From: Amaranthus tricolor
Lineage: Eukaryota; Streptophyta; Magnoliopsida; Caryophyllales; Amaranthaceae
NCBI RefSeq assembly: GCF_026212465.1
Contig: NC_080056.1
Coordinates: forward strand, 22,454,964-22,518,963
DNA: 64,000 nt
Reading direction: 5' to 3'
Numbering within the stretch: the first letter of the stretch is position 1; each line of letters starts with the position of its first letter. Below the pieces are notes generated by a model, which worked only from the letters and a program-made list of their open reading frames with translations, had not been told where the DNA came from and searched no databases. The translations under genes were made by a program, and so were the position numbers. Below are positions 10,985 through 23,175 of this stretch, in pieces.

Positions 10985-13900
10985 AACCGTGAGTGTTCTT
11001 GCCTTTGTTGTTTTTCGTTTTTTCCTGCAATTATCCTTTGGTGGAGTCCGTGAGTGAGTGTTCTGCTCTGTATAGTGGGTGTAGTGCCTCAGCTTTGTTC
11101 TTCGGCCCCTAGTTTTATTAGTGCAATAGTAGATTTGTTTGGTGACCTTGGTCTTTTGTTTGTGTCTTCGTAGTTTTTTGTCTTGGTTTTGTTGTTTTTT
11201 GTGTTGGTTTTTTGTTTTTTGTTTTTTATTAACTATTTATTTACTTATTTATTTATTTTATCTATTTGTTTATTTCGTGTTGATCTCTATTAGTGATTTA
11301 ATTATAACCTTTTACCTTAGTCCGTAGTAGCTGAATATAGAGTTAGGAAGCAAATATGGTCACCAGAGGTCAGGTCTAAGGAGAGGGGGTCAGAGGGGGC
11401 AACGTAAGCAAGGTCCAGAACTAAGAGTGAGGACTTGGAACATAGGTACCCTATGAGCCAAGTTGTTGGAGTTGGCCAATGAGCTTTCCAAATACAAGAT
11501 TCATGTAACATGTGTTCAAGAGACTAGGTGGAAGGGGCAAAAAGCAAAAGGTATAAAGGGATATAAGTTGTGGTATGCAGGTTTAGACGGCAGACGTAGC
11601 GAGGTTGGCATCCTAGTGTCTAATGATATCCTAAAGCAATTGGTTGAAGTAAGGAGGTGTAATAACAGGATTATGCTAGTTAGGATAGTAATGGGGGAAG
11701 AGATCATATCCATTGTCAGTGCGTACGGGCCCCAAGTTGTGCTCAATGAGTAGGTGAAGTGCGAGTTCTCGGATAACCTAGGAGACCTCATGAGAACTAT
11801 CCCAGAAAATGAGAAAGTTTTCTTAGGAGGAGACTTTAACGGAAATATAAGCAGAGATGCACGCAACTATAACTCGGCTCATGCAAGGTTTGGTTTGGAG
11901 GCAAGGAATGAGAGTGGGGAGAATTTGCTGGAGTTTGCGCTAGCAAAATTATTGGTTATAGCAAACTCAATCTTTAGAAAGAAAGATGAGCATTTGATCA
12001 CATATAAGAGCAGTGGGTATGCAACCCATGTTGACTATTTCTTAGTACACAAGGGAGATTGAGCCTCATGCTTGGATTGTAAGGTGGTGTTGGGTACAGA
12101 GATGCCCACCCAACACAGGCTTTTAATACTGTTTTTCAGGATGAGGAAGAAAATCGTAGAGAAGAAGGTCGAGTCCAGGGGAAAGATCATGTGGGGGAGA
12201 CTCAAAGGGGATATGGTCACAACCTTGTCAAGCAAGATAAGTTTATTGGGCTTCCCAAGTCAGTTAGAGGATGCGAATGAAATGTGGGTGAACATGGCAA
12301 AAACCATTAGAAAAGTGGCAAAAAAGACCTTGGGGGTGTCGTCGGGTAAACCAAAAGTGTTCAAAGAGTCGTGGTGGTGGAACAATGAGGTGGAAAAGAA
12401 GATAAAGGATAAAAACAAGAGATTTATAGAGCTTATAGCATGCACGGAAAAGGAAGATAGGACAAATAAGAGAGTGAGCTATAAAGAAGCAAAGCAGGCG
12501 GCAAAAAATGCGGTAACGGAGGCAAAAAACCGTGGTTATAAGGACTTGTATCGAAAGCTTGATACCAAAGAGAGGGAGAAGCAGATTTTTAAGTTGGCAA
12601 GGATTAGGTCTAGGCAATGACAAGACTTACAAGCAATGAAATACATCAAGGATGAGGGAGGACATCAAAACTAGATAGCTCCAGTATTTCTCTAGCTACT
12701 CAATGAGTCTAGGGGGTCAAAGGAGGCGGATAATCAATTTCTGACGTCCAAAGACCACTGGAATATGGGTCAATGAGTGATATTACCATAGAAGAAGTAG
12801 GAGAAGCTCTCAAAAAGATAGGGAGAATAAAGGCAATCGGGCCAGATAACATCCCATTTGAGGTGTGGAGGGGTTTAGGAGAAGAGGGCATTCGTTGGCT
12901 GACTAACCTCTTTAATATTATTTTGAGGACACATAAGATGCTTGAAGAATGGAGGAATAGCACACTAATACCTTTGTTTAAAAACAAAAGCAATATGCAA
13001 GAATGCGGGAACTATAAAGGTATCAAACTTTTGAGCCACACAATGAAATTGTGGGAAAGAGTGATAGAGAGGAGAATTAGACAGAAAAGTGATTAGATAG
13101 AACCAATTCGGTTTTATGCTAGAAAGGTCAACCATTGAGGCAATTTATGTTTTGAGGAGACTGATGGAGAAATAGAGGGAGCGAAAGAAGGATCTACATA
13201 TAGTGTTCATCGACTTGGAGAAAGCGTATGATAGTATACCACGACGTGTCATCTGGGATAGCCTCAAGGCTAGAGGTAATTCTTCAGTTTACATTGAGGC
13301 CATAAGAGATTTGTATGCCAAAGTTTCGACTAGCCTTCAAACACCGGTGGGGATAAAGGAGCCTTTTCCGGTTAAAGTGGGGCTACATCAGAGATCGGCT
13401 CTGAGCCCTTTCATCTTTACTGTTATAATGGAATAGATTTCTAAATCTATTTGGGAGACGGTACCGTGGTGCATGATATTCGCGGACGACATAGTGCTGG
13501 TAGCAGATATTAGAGATGAGGTTAGTGATAAATTGGATGAGTGGAAAAAAGCTTTAGAAGGTAAAGGTTTGCGCATTAGCCGTACGAAGACCGAGTAACT
13601 GCGTTGTGACTTTAGTGGGACATCATCGGTAGGTGAATCAGAGGTGTCCATTGATGAAACAGTTGTTAAGAGTACAACCAAGTACAAGTATTTGGGATCG
13701 ATCATTGAAAGGCATGTGGAGATTGACGAGGATGCAAATCATCGTATACAGGCGGGTTGGCTCAAGTGACGAGCAGCCACCGCAATGTTATGTGATAGGA
13801 AATTCCCAAGCAAGTTAAAAGAAAATTCTACCGGGCGGCAATCTGACCTGCTCTGCTATATGGGACCAAATGTTGGCTGTAAAGAAGATTTTCGAACATA

Positions 13901-14520
13901 AGATGGAAGTTACAGAAATGCGTATGCTGAGGTGGATGTGTGGGCGCACTTTGATGGATCGAATTAGGAACCAAGAGTTTAGAGACAAACTAGGGGTAGC
14001 CCCTATATCTGGAAAAATGCACGAGAATAGATTGAGGTGGTTTGGACATGTGTAGAGAAAGACTTTCGACGCCCTTGTGAGGAGGGTAGAAAGCATTATA
14101 TTAGAGGGTAAGAGGAGTCGAGGAAGACCCCAGAGAACTTGGAATGAGCAAATAAGAGTTGACTTGCATGAGTTAAACCTCTCTGCAGACCTGGCTAGGG
14201 ATAGGAGAAATTGGAGACGCCATATCCATGTCTTAGACTTCTGATGTCCGCTTAGTTTTCCTTTTAGTGTGCATAACCTCTTGCTTTTATCGTTTCCTTT
14301 CTATTAGTTCTGTGTTTTCTTTTGTAGTGGCTCACCTTTTATAGGCCTTTAAGTTATCTTGCACGTGTAATCACGTCTCTTTATCTTTCTCGAGCCGGGG
14401 GACTCCTTTGGTCGCGCTCTCCTTTATGGGTATGAGTTGCCGCCGTCTTTCCCTCCCCAGACCCTAGCCTTAGTTCGCTATGAGCGGGATATACTGGGTG
14501 GGATGATGATGATGATGATG
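10985..14520 (+). mobile_element. RTE-clade LINE (non-LTR retrotransposon), copy 1
   Basis: The endonuclease and reverse transcriptase sequences are of plant RTE type, and the element ends in a (GAT)n tract at 14502-14520, typical of RTE 3' ends. The 5' boundary is estimated from a change to T/G-rich, less AT-rich sequence near 10985 that would be the 5' UTR. Recognisable coding homology starts near 11418. Many stops and shifts make it inactive. The junction to Reina-like gag sequence at 14520/14521 is shared with copy 2 at 42169. Confidence 0.85.
11418..13770 (+). pseudogene. RTE LINE ORF: AP endonuclease and reverse transcriptase, broken
   Basis: The ORF would nick target DNA and reverse-transcribe element RNA there. 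Endonuclease motifs are visible: VRTWNIGTL (11425), the glutamate in CVQETRWKG (11510), SAYGPQ (11715), GGDFNGN (11825) and HVDYFLV (12030). The RT region includes KAIGPDNIPFEVW (12830), YKGIKLLSHTMKLWERVIE (13015), FIDLEKAYDSIPRRV (13205) and the catalytic FADD near 13480. In-frame stops sit after GTL (11449), at 11751, 12060, 13093 and 13434, and the frame changes several times. Homology fades after about 13770 into a heavily shifted C-terminal zinc-finger tail and 3' UTR. Confidence 0.85.
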
Positions 14521-15335
14521 ACTCATCAGACAAACTATGGCCATATTGCATCAAACTGGTCAACATAATCCTCTAAACTAACATCTTGAATGAGTTTATT
14601 AAAATTTTCCACTACAGTAATTCCTTTTCAAACCTAGCATTTAAATCACAAATAAAATCAACCCATTCTACATGTTGTCGAGTTGCTAGATAACTGGTAA
14701 CCCAAACTTCAGCTTTACCAGTCATGGCTAATGATGCCAAATCAACTTTAGCATCTTCGAAAATACCACAGAGGCTAAAATACCTACTGTATTTCTTTAA
14801 CCAAATTCGAGGGTTTGTACCATCAAAAGAAGGGCAATGCAGTTTAGGAATCATATTGTAAGACTTAAGATTGTTTACCTCTGATTGCGTTGTATTTTTT
14901 GAACTTGATTGCTCCTTTATTTCTCTGACCCACTGCATCAAAGTTTGCATGGATTGGTTTTGTTCTTCTAAAATTAAGAGTTTTGACATGCTCTTCCATT
15001 GCTATTACGCGTTTGGTGATAGGAGCCAGTTTCCCTACAGAACCTTCACAACAGGATATGAACAAACAAGATGGCTAAATGTTACTACAATCTTTATTTT
15101 CCACCTGATTAGTACAAGAATGGTAATCTTGCAACACCAATTTTGAAACAGACAGAATTGAATTAAGAAAAGAAGAGAAGAGAAGAAAAGAGAAAATCTT
15201 ACAACACCAATTATGTCACAGACAGAATTGAAAGGAAGGAAAGAAAAGAAGAGCAAGCAGCAGCAGCGCTGATACCAATGTTGTAGAACATTCTTGATGT
15301 GTTCTACAATTGGGAATCTAGAGAATACTTGAAGA
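14521..15335 (-). mobile_element. Reina-like chromovirus fragment (LTR end, PBS, gag start), copy 1
   Basis: Read on -, it has 57 bp of LTR end (15335-15279, ending CTACAACA), a primer-binding site with TGGTATCAG (15277-15269), then the gag leader and gag. The gag ORF (14989-14612) contains PKLHCPSFDGTNPRIWLKK and LASLAMTGKAEVWVTSYLA, the same protein as at 41.8 kb. It breaks off at the LINE junction after DYVDQFD. The distance from LTR end to LINE tail (about 0.76 kb) equals that of the copy at 41404-42169. The remaining gag and all of pol are absent. Confidence 0.85.
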
Positions 15336-15503
15336 CTATACGGGATATGTATGACAGAGTTTCAACTAACATTCAAACACCGGTGGGGAAAACAGAGCCT
15401 TTTCCAGTTAAAGTTGGACTACATCAGGGATCAACTCTAAGCCATATCCATAGTTTTTCTATGAGCGGAATACACTGGGTAAGATGAAGATAATGATGAT
15501 GAT
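15336..15503 (+). mobile_element. Rearranged RTE LINE scrap inside the Reina LTR
   Basis: It encodes IRDMYDRVSTNIQTPVGK and FPVKVGLHQGSTLS, RT residues also seen in both large LINE copies. It then jumps, at the shared word GCCATATCCAT, to the LINE 3' tail (TATGAGCGGAATACACTGGG) and ends in a degenerate GAT repeat. It is therefore 5'-truncated and internally deleted. Confidence 0.75.
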
Positions 15504-16250
15504 GTTAAAACCAAAAAACTATTTATGCCCGACATAAGCTTTCTCCCAGACGAACTTGAACTTTCGTATGAAAACATTCAATATTGCCAACTCAACCTAA
15601 AAAATAAACATAAATTTATTAGAATATGCATAAATATCACGAGAAAAATGTTTCACAAAAGACACAATAAAATTGGTGATTAAAAAATATAACTTTAAAT
15701 TTTTCATATTATCAAGTAAAAGGCCTTTGAACATCGAATCATATCCATCTCTTACTAGATGGTTACTATGTTCAATACATTTTATGCTCACTAGTAATAA
15801 TTATAATCGATGAAGAAAAGTTTTAAAGTAGATGTTGTGAATTCTAAGTAAAGGAAGGGTTATATTTATCACAATTATATATTAGCTTATTATACAACAA
15901 ACAATATTATCATGTCTAACTCCAACTAAAAAAATCAAAAGGCCTAAAGGATAATTAAGCTATAGGAAAAGCACAATGATAACTATTATGTATTTTAGCG
16001 TTATTTTGAATGTTATATTATATTATAAAGAATATTTTATTTTTGAAATATTTAAGAATATTTAAAGTTGGAATAATATTATTGGATGTATTCTAGATTT
16101 TAATAAATAATTTTATATTTTATTATCATCAATTAAAGTCAAAAAATATATTACTATTGCAATGTGAAGCAAAATTCATTCAAACGCACAAAAATAAGCT
16201 TGGACCCGTTTTAGACCTGGACCCGACCTGACCCGGTCTAAATCCGACCT
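15504..16250. other. AT-rich intergenic DNA
   Basis: No gene, repeat array or recognisable element is seen, apart from the sequence leading into the hAT-like end described next. Confidence 0.5.
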
Positions 16251-16263
16251 ATTGTCATCCCTA
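16200..16263 (-). repeat. Isolated hAT-like terminal end
   Basis: The right edge ATTGTCATCCCTA (16251-16263) differs by one base from the 13-bp TIR of the complete hAT at 20014-24646, and is preceded by CCCGACCTGACCCGG subterminal sequence typical of plant hAT ends. No partner end was found to the left, so this looks like a broken non-autonomous copy. Confidence 0.5.
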
Positions 16264-16605
16264 ATGTTGATAGTTAGTGAAATAGGGTTTAAGATTATGT
16301 CATGTAGATGATAGGGTAATTCTATTGGGATTTAGTGTATTTCAAGTGAGAGTTCACATCATGTCAAGTAGGGGTTTAGGGTATATTTAGTGGGGGTTAA
16401 AATTATGTCATGTAGGGGTTTACAGTTCACAGTATATCAAGTAGGATTTTAGTGTATTTCAAGTAGGGGGTTTCACGGTATGTGAAATAGGGGTTAAGAT
16501 CAATACGTATATGTTTTATTAAGTAAGTGTTAAGTCAATGTCAAATAGGGGTTTACAATATGACAAAGTTTGAGGTTATAGTGTCAAGTAGGGGTTCACC
16601 ATTGA
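16264..16605 (+). repeat. Degenerate minisatellite, core GTCAAGTAGGGGTTTA
   Basis: About ten diverged units with spacing of roughly 20-45 bp. Each contains variants of TCAAGTAGGGGTTTA or TCATGTAGGGGTTTA (for example near 16357, 16410, 16455, 16540 and 16588). The array has no ORF, and spacing and sequence are irregular, so it is old. Confidence 0.6.
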
Positions 16606-17336
16606 AACTACGAGACAATATTGCGGGTCTGACCAACACACCATGTACGCGCAACTCATCCTTACTTACGACAACCATCGTAACCCAGGTACAACAACAA
16701 CTGTGACATGGGGAAAATTTTTGCATGATTTTCGCAATTTTGAAGCACAATATCTACCAAGAAATGTTGAAATTATGTGTCAAAAGTAAGGGCAAACGTA
16801 TAACTGTATTATAATTATAGTTTGGAATTGCTTAATCATGAAATTTCACAACATTTAAATGAATTAATAAAATAAAGAAAAATTCTAGAATTCCTGCATT
16901 CCGAAAATAAATTAGAAAATTTAGTTCAAATTAACAATCAATACTCCAATCAAATTGTTGAATGATGCATTTTAAATAACAATGAAACAAGTTTTTGAAC
17001 TCAAATCACAACAAAAAAACTCCAATTTTAAAGTTTGGTTTTCGAAAATTTTGGTTCATTTAGGCAAAAATACACAAGTAAAATAAACTAATTTTTAATT
17101 TATTTGTGCATTTCATGACTTATTTTGTGCATCCAGTACACTAAAATAATATAACGCTTTATTTTAAGTATTCATATACTACATAAAAATAATTCTTATA
17201 TAATTAGATCTAATTTCAATTCTTTAAATTCCTATGATTAAAATATGATTTTAATCAAGCAATTATATTCTAAGTTTTAACTTTCCCTAATTGAATCAAA
17301 ATAATATAATTTATATCAAAATATACAAGAGATTAA
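16606..17336. other. AT-rich intergenic DNA
   Basis: No gene or clear repeat is visible. It may include remnants of the internal region of the copia relic at 17337-17981. Confidence 0.4.
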
Positions 17337-17981
17337 CTGATACCATTGTAGGAGTTTAGATATGTATAGCGTGATAGTAAGAAATATTTTTTTTAAATCT
17401 AAAATAAGATTTCATGCATATACTAATATGAATAAAGTATATGAAAAAATCATACCATCGTCTTGTAAATTCCACCAAGCAATTGGAGATAAATAGTATG
17501 ATTTTCGATATGTGGAGACATTGAGAATGTCAATTATCGTCCCTCTAATGTTGATCCACAAGTATCAAAATGAATCACCACGCATGATAGTACAGAAAAG
17601 AAAACCCCTTTTTCTCGGTATATCTTAAGTGGTATATGTGTAGACAATATTGTAATGTTGAGGAGTGTTATTTTGATGAACAAAAACATATTAATTTATA
17701 TATGTTCATCTGAAAACTCTTCTTAATCCCATACATAAGTTACGTGACATACTTATGGAACATGTCACACTTACGATGACCTTTAACATGCCACACATAT
17801 GGTAACTTAATATGTGTTTAAATTAAATAATTAGACAAAAACATTAATTCATATCACAAAGTATATTTTAATTGATCCAATAAGCATCTTATGCTATTGG
17901 TGTACTTTTATCCGATCGATACTGACCCAATTATAATATAAATTAATCCTATTAAATACATATCATAGTAAATTTCTAACA
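17337..17981 (-). mobile_element. Ty1/copia LTR relic with primer-binding site
   Basis: On -, the sequence starts TGTTAGAAATTTACTATGAT (17981) and ends CTCCTACA (17347), about 635 bp. One nt later comes TGGTATCAG (17345-17337), the tRNA-iMet primer-binding core. TG...CA ends plus a PBS support a 5' LTR. Its internal part is not recognisable and no second LTR is in view. Confidence 0.5.
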
Positions 17982-18842
17982 AAACAATATGACCATTTAA
18001 ATTATTCGAATGTATTTTATCTTCACAATTATTCGCATTTATATATAATTTTTACACTTGATAAAAAACACTCCATTTCTTAAAGGGTTACACCAAAATT
18101 TTTACATCTAGTTTTATTTTGTTGAATGGGAACATATAAATGCTTCTTGATGAATTACGGTTACATTTTTGGTCTATTTTTGATTTCAACTTAATAGTAA
18201 CATCATCACATTTGAATAGATCTTAAAAGTCCACGTCTTCATTAGTAATACTAGAAGTAATATATATTTTTCAAACAACAGTATAGCTCCCTTGAAAATT
18301 TGGTTTCTTATACTTTTGACCAAATACTACGTTGAAATAGTAAATTAACGGAGAAAAAAAAAGGAAAGAGGAAGAAAAAGGAGAGATCAAAAGGAAGAAG
18401 AGTAAAGAGGAAAAGTTCCCCCTTGTTTGTTTAGAGCCATTAGAGAGAAGGAAAAAAAATAAATATGAACATTTTCCTCTCAAATCTTTCCACCGATTGT
18501 ATATTTGATAAAAGTTGTTTATGTCCTTCTAAACCCATGGTGGCCTCACCCGCCTGCACTTGAGGGCACTCATCTAGATTTCAAAAAATTATAGTTAGCA
18601 AGGATTGATCCCATAGCCTAATTGAGCTAAACATTATCATTGATTTTCTTAAAACTAATTAAATTATATCTATAATGCATAAGCATGTTATAATGCAAAG
18701 ACAATTAGACTACTAAGACGCGAATTATAGTTAATTTATATATATTATATTTTGACCGGTGCATATATACTTTTCAAACACAATAAATTTATTATAATAG
18801 TATAAGCCAACATTGTAATTAACAATTTTGAATTTAAAACAT
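17982..18842. other. AT-rich intergenic DNA with a purine-rich patch
   Basis: No gene is supported. 18350-18450 is a purine-rich (GGAAGA-type) stretch. Short open frames on - here only reflect this composition. Confidence 0.4.
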
Positions 18843-18844
18843 TA

Positions 18845-19100
18845 CTCCCTTGGTTCATTTTGTTTATGCACTTTAAGTTTGTCCACTTTAGAAGAGCGAA
18901 ATTAAAATTAGACTTTTGGAGTATATATTGAAAATAAAATATATTTATGTGGGATCTTGCTAGATTTGTCTTGATGTAAAGCTTTTTAATATATAATTTT
19001 TACAGTTTTTTATAATGCGTACTTAGAGATAATAAGGCTCAAAATTTGCTAAAAAATTCATGTAAAAAGTAAAGTGGACAAACAAAAAGAACGTATGGAG
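18845..19100. mobile_element. Stowaway-like (Tc1/mariner) MITE
   Basis: It is 256 bp, begins CTCCCTTGGTTCATTTTGTT and ends with a sequence whose complement is CTCCATACGTTCTTTTTGTT, and is flanked by TA on both sides (18843-18844, 19101-19102). TIRs starting CTCC with TA duplication are the Stowaway signature. No coding capacity. Confidence 0.8.
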
Positions 19101-19716
19101 TATCATTTTTGATAAATTTTAGTTTAGAAATTTTTAAAGTATTTTTAATGAAAACAAAAACAAAAATTCATCTATACCGAGTGTGCTCTCATTGAAACTG
19201 AGTTTTAAATCCGCGAGATCGCGACTGTCTAAACCACTCCCTTCCAAATACCTCTCACCCTTTTTTATCCAAACGAGAAATTCTTTATCCTTCCGAACCC
19301 TTCCTTTTTTTTATTTTTCTCTATACAACCCAAGTAAAAATGCAACCAATAGATTAAAAATGTAAAGAATTCTATTTTTTTGTTGACAATGGGGATCATA
19401 ATTCAAATATCAAATTTTCCATTAATGTTCCAAGTTGAGCAGCGAAATGTCAACAACGGCGTGTATCATTGCGATAAAAAATGACTTTGGAAGGGAAATC
19501 ATACTACGGTTTTAATTTGCATGTGAAACCACTTTTTAATTACTTGCGGCCTACATTTGGATCGAAAATATAGTAATGCCATTAAAATTTGGAAATACTT
19601 ATGTCCATCATTCTATTAATTGCAGATTAGTAATAGTTTAAACTACCTACTTTAATGCTTAGATTAATCTTTAAATCACCTTTAAATCTTCCTCATTAGG
19701 AACCATAACTATAACT

Positions 19717-19836
19717 TGTCAATTATAAGCATAATTGATTATAATCATAACGCTAACGACATATTGTCAATTATAATAATTGATTATAATCATAACGCTA
19801 ACGACATATTGTCAATTATAATAATTGATTATAATG
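19717..19836. repeat. 45-bp tandem repeat, about 2.6 copies
   Basis: Units starting ATAATTGATT occur at 19731, 19776 and 19821, exactly 45 bp apart, and contain CATAACGCTAACGACATATT. Each unit edge is itself palindromic (CAATTATAATAATTG). No gene nearby. Confidence 0.85.
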
Positions 19837-20013
19837 GAATAATATATACAACCCTTAGGGTTGTACGTAAAAATCAACGAACTCTTTATGATTAATTATT
19901 TTATTTTTTCAAAAGAATCTAACATAATTCAAAACAATTATTATTTTACGTAATTATTTTAACTTCCCAATAAAAAATAAATAATAAAATAATAAAATAT
20001 AATAGTTCATCAA

Positions 20014-20175
20014 TAGGGATGGCAATGGGTCGGACTCGGCTCGGACTATCCACCCTCCAACTTTGCTCCGGATAAATCTCGGACTTTTTTTTTCAGTCCA
20101 CCTCCACTCGGAGTCGGATTATGCATACTCCAACATTGCTCCGACTCGGACTCTCGGACCTCCGACGGAGTTCGG
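20014..20175. repeat. Left TIR and subterminal repeat zone of the hAT
   Basis: After the TIR come repeated CGGACTCGG and CTCGGACT words in both orientations (20031-20175). These are mirrored at the other end and are the likely transposase-binding sites. Confidence 0.75.
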
Positions 20176-20483
20176 ATTATTATCAAGATTTATTCATATC
20201 GATACTATATTAATGATTTTAAAGCACGAAAAAATTGATATAGATTAGTCTTTAGTTACAGTTACAATAAACAAAATAGTCCTTAGTTCTTTAAAATTAC
20301 ATTAACAAACATTAAAATTACATAAATGATGAAGTCTTGAATTCTTCATGCTCAACATTACAACATCATTAAATCCATCCTTAGTTCCCTAACACAAGTT
20401 TATAAAAAAAAGTAATATAAGCATAAATGATGTCGTAAGCAAAAACTTAATTTTAAATAAATCAAAACTAAACATACCCATTA

Positions 20484-22702
20484 TCATTCTTCTTCTATAC
20501 CTTCTACATCCTCGTCTTCAAAAATTGGTGCATATTGAAGGGGATTTGCTTTAGCGTCTACAAATTAGAAATAACAAGATTAATAAATAATATAATTATA
20601 TAATTTCTTAATTGTACGTACTAATGAAAAAAAATTAAATACCTTTGAATTCCATACGCCTCCAACTTTGAATGCACATCAAAGCTTCGACTGTCTCAGG
20701 AAGAAGCCTACTACGATGAGGTCCAATAACTCTACCACTAGTGCTAAAAGCACTCTCAGAAGCAACAGTTAAAATAGGCACTGCAAGTATGTCTCTAGCA
20801 ATCTTAGAAAGTGTAGGAAACCTACTTGATTCCGCATTCCACCATGCCAACAAGTTGAATTTGTTTTCATCCACCACGAGTCTTTCCTCCTCTAAATATA
20901 TATCTAATTCACATTTTCGTGGCTTTTTATTTGGTTGGCTAGAAACATGCTTTTCCCACAAGCCCTCAACATCACTTGAATCATCAATTATCCTCTTATT
21001 ATTATTGTTTGAATTTGATGAGGGTGAAAAAGGAGAAAATTTTTCATTAGCCACCGTTTCATATTCATTAACCAAATCCTTCAAAATCCTTCCAATCCTT
21101 TCACATTCTAATTTAGCAGTATCTTCACAAAGAAGTTCAAAATAAAAAGACACACATTCAAATTTTCTTCTTGGATCCAATATTGAAGCCACAGACAACA
21201 TGCCGTTAACCACTTCCCAATACTTATCAAACTTTAAAATCATTGCTTTAGCCATGGACTCAATCACTGAATTTCCACAACACAACCATCTTCTTAAATT
21301 GAGCCTTATTTCACATAGATTTTGAAAGTAAAGATTGGCAGTAGGATACTTTTTACCGGAAAAAGCCTCAGTTGTCCTACTAAACAACATCAATTTATCA
21401 CAAATGTCACTTGCCATTTTCCACTCTTCTTTACTCGGTAACTTAAACTTTTCTTTTCCACTTTTTCCAACCTTGGATTCCAACCTAGTAAATGCATCTT
21501 TATATAAAAGAGCAACTTGCAACATATCAGAACATGAATTCCATCTAGTCTTACAATCTAGTTGTAGTTTTTTAGTAATAGGAATTCTACAATAATTACA
21601 AGCATCTTCAAACTTCTCATATCTATTTGGCGATGAAGTGCAAAAGGCAACTACACTTCGGACTTTTTCAATTGCACCACTAATTATTTCTAAACCATCT
21701 TGAACAACTAAATTCAAAATATGTGCACAACATCTCATATGCAAAAAAGAGCCATATAACATAAGCTTAGAAGGTTGAAGTTTCTCAAGCAAAACATCTA
21801 CTACAGCATCATTTGTTGTGCAATTATCAAGGGTAATGGTAGAAATCTTTTCATCCAAATTAAAACTTTTCAAGCATTCAACCAAGGTCTTACTTATTGT
21901 GTACTTGTTGTGTGGGCATGGTAAATAAAGAAACCTAAATAACATCATATAAAATCATATAAGTTTGCAAACCTAATAATATAACATATTATTTGATTAA
22001 AGTAAAGGAAAGATACCTGATAAGTTGATTCTGTAAAATCCAATCATCGTCAATATAGTGTGCTGTCACAGCCATGTACCCTTTTCTTTGATTAGTGCAA
22101 GTCCACATGTCACTTGTGAAAGCAATCCTAGATTTGTTCCTCGCTAAAACTTTTTCTAACCGACGCCTTTCTTCATTATATTCCCTAAATATATCGGCTT
22201 TTACTGTGTTTCTTGAGATCACTTTAAAATCAGGATTCAAACTACTAGAGTATCTCTTAAATCCAATATGATCAACCATAGCAAGAGGATACTCATGATT
22301 CACAATCATGCTAACTAACGTATTTCTAGAATATTGTTGATTAAACTTGTACTTGCTACCAATTCCTAATGTATTAGGAGAATCCTTCATAGTTGGTTTC
22401 AAAAGTTGTTGTTTCACATCTACATAGTTTTTCACTTTCAAACATCTTTTCAAATGATCCTTTAGATGTGTGGTTCCATTTTTACCACCACCAGTAAACA
22501 ACTTTTTACAACCACTACATTTTGCTTTTATTTCTTTACCAACTTGTACCTGAGTAAAATATTTCCATACAGCAGAAGTAAGTTTCCTACCATTAACACC
22601 AATAATACAAACCTCTTCACATTCAACATCTTCATTATTTTCGAAATTAATTATTGGAGTAACAGGAGTTTTCGGACTAGGTATTTCATTCTCAAAGTCC
22701 AT
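20484..22702 (-). CDS. hAT transposase (BED finger, RNase H-like core, hATC domain), 3 exons
   Basis: It would cut and move the surrounding element. Inferred exons are 22702-22017, 21934-20643 and 20557-20484. Intron 1 is GT-AG (21935-22016) and joins QNQLI to RFLYLPCPHN. Intron 2 is GT-AG (20558-20642) and joins MEFK to DAKANPLQY. Lengths 686+1292+74 give 683 codons plus stop with no internal stop. N-terminus: BED zinc finger with CSGC ... HLKDHLKRC (about residues 60-100). Middle: FTSDMWTCTNQRKGYMAV and ITLDNCTTNDA, which hold candidate catalytic aspartates, CCAHILNLVVQDG (CxxH) and KTRWNS (RW). Then a DUF4413-like region. C-terminus: hATC dimerisation domain with LAVPILTVASESAFSTSGRV. It belongs to the RICESLEEPER/Ac-like plant group. 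If intron 2 is retained, translation ends MEFKGI. Confidence 0.9.
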
Positions 22703-23175
22703 CCCTGTTTAAATAAAAAACAATTAGATACTAATTCCAAAAACAATTATTGGAGTAATTGAGTCCATCTGTCCATGGCTAAAACAATATTCAAGTGGAA
22801 CTGCAAAAACAATCACAGGAAATATTCAAGAAAACAATCACAGGAAACAATCACTGCAAAACAAACATGGAACTACCGGTGGTGCACGAAATTCAATCAC
22901 TCAAAAATTCAAGATAAACATTCTAATAAAATTCAATCACTCAAAAATTCAAGATAAACAAATACATTAACAATAACAAAGATTCAATCACTCAAAAAAC
23001 ATAAACAAAAAAAAAAATCAAGAAACAACATTCTAATAAAATTCAAGAATCAAAATTAAGAATAAAGATTAGAACAACAAGATTAAGAATTCAAGATTAA
23101 GATTAAGATTACGATTAAGAGTGAAAATACCTAAAAAAAATCAAAAATTTGTAAAGAAGAGTAGAGTAAAGTCGG

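Noticed and set aside
11139..11327. A hydrophobic 62-codon + ORF (Cys/Phe/Leu-rich)
   Set aside because: Low-complexity T-rich sequence in the probable LINE 5' UTR; no conserved features.
16264..16605. Possible CRISPR-like array because of repeated words
   Set aside because: Units are diverged and spacing irregular, in plant nuclear DNA; a decayed minisatellite explains it.
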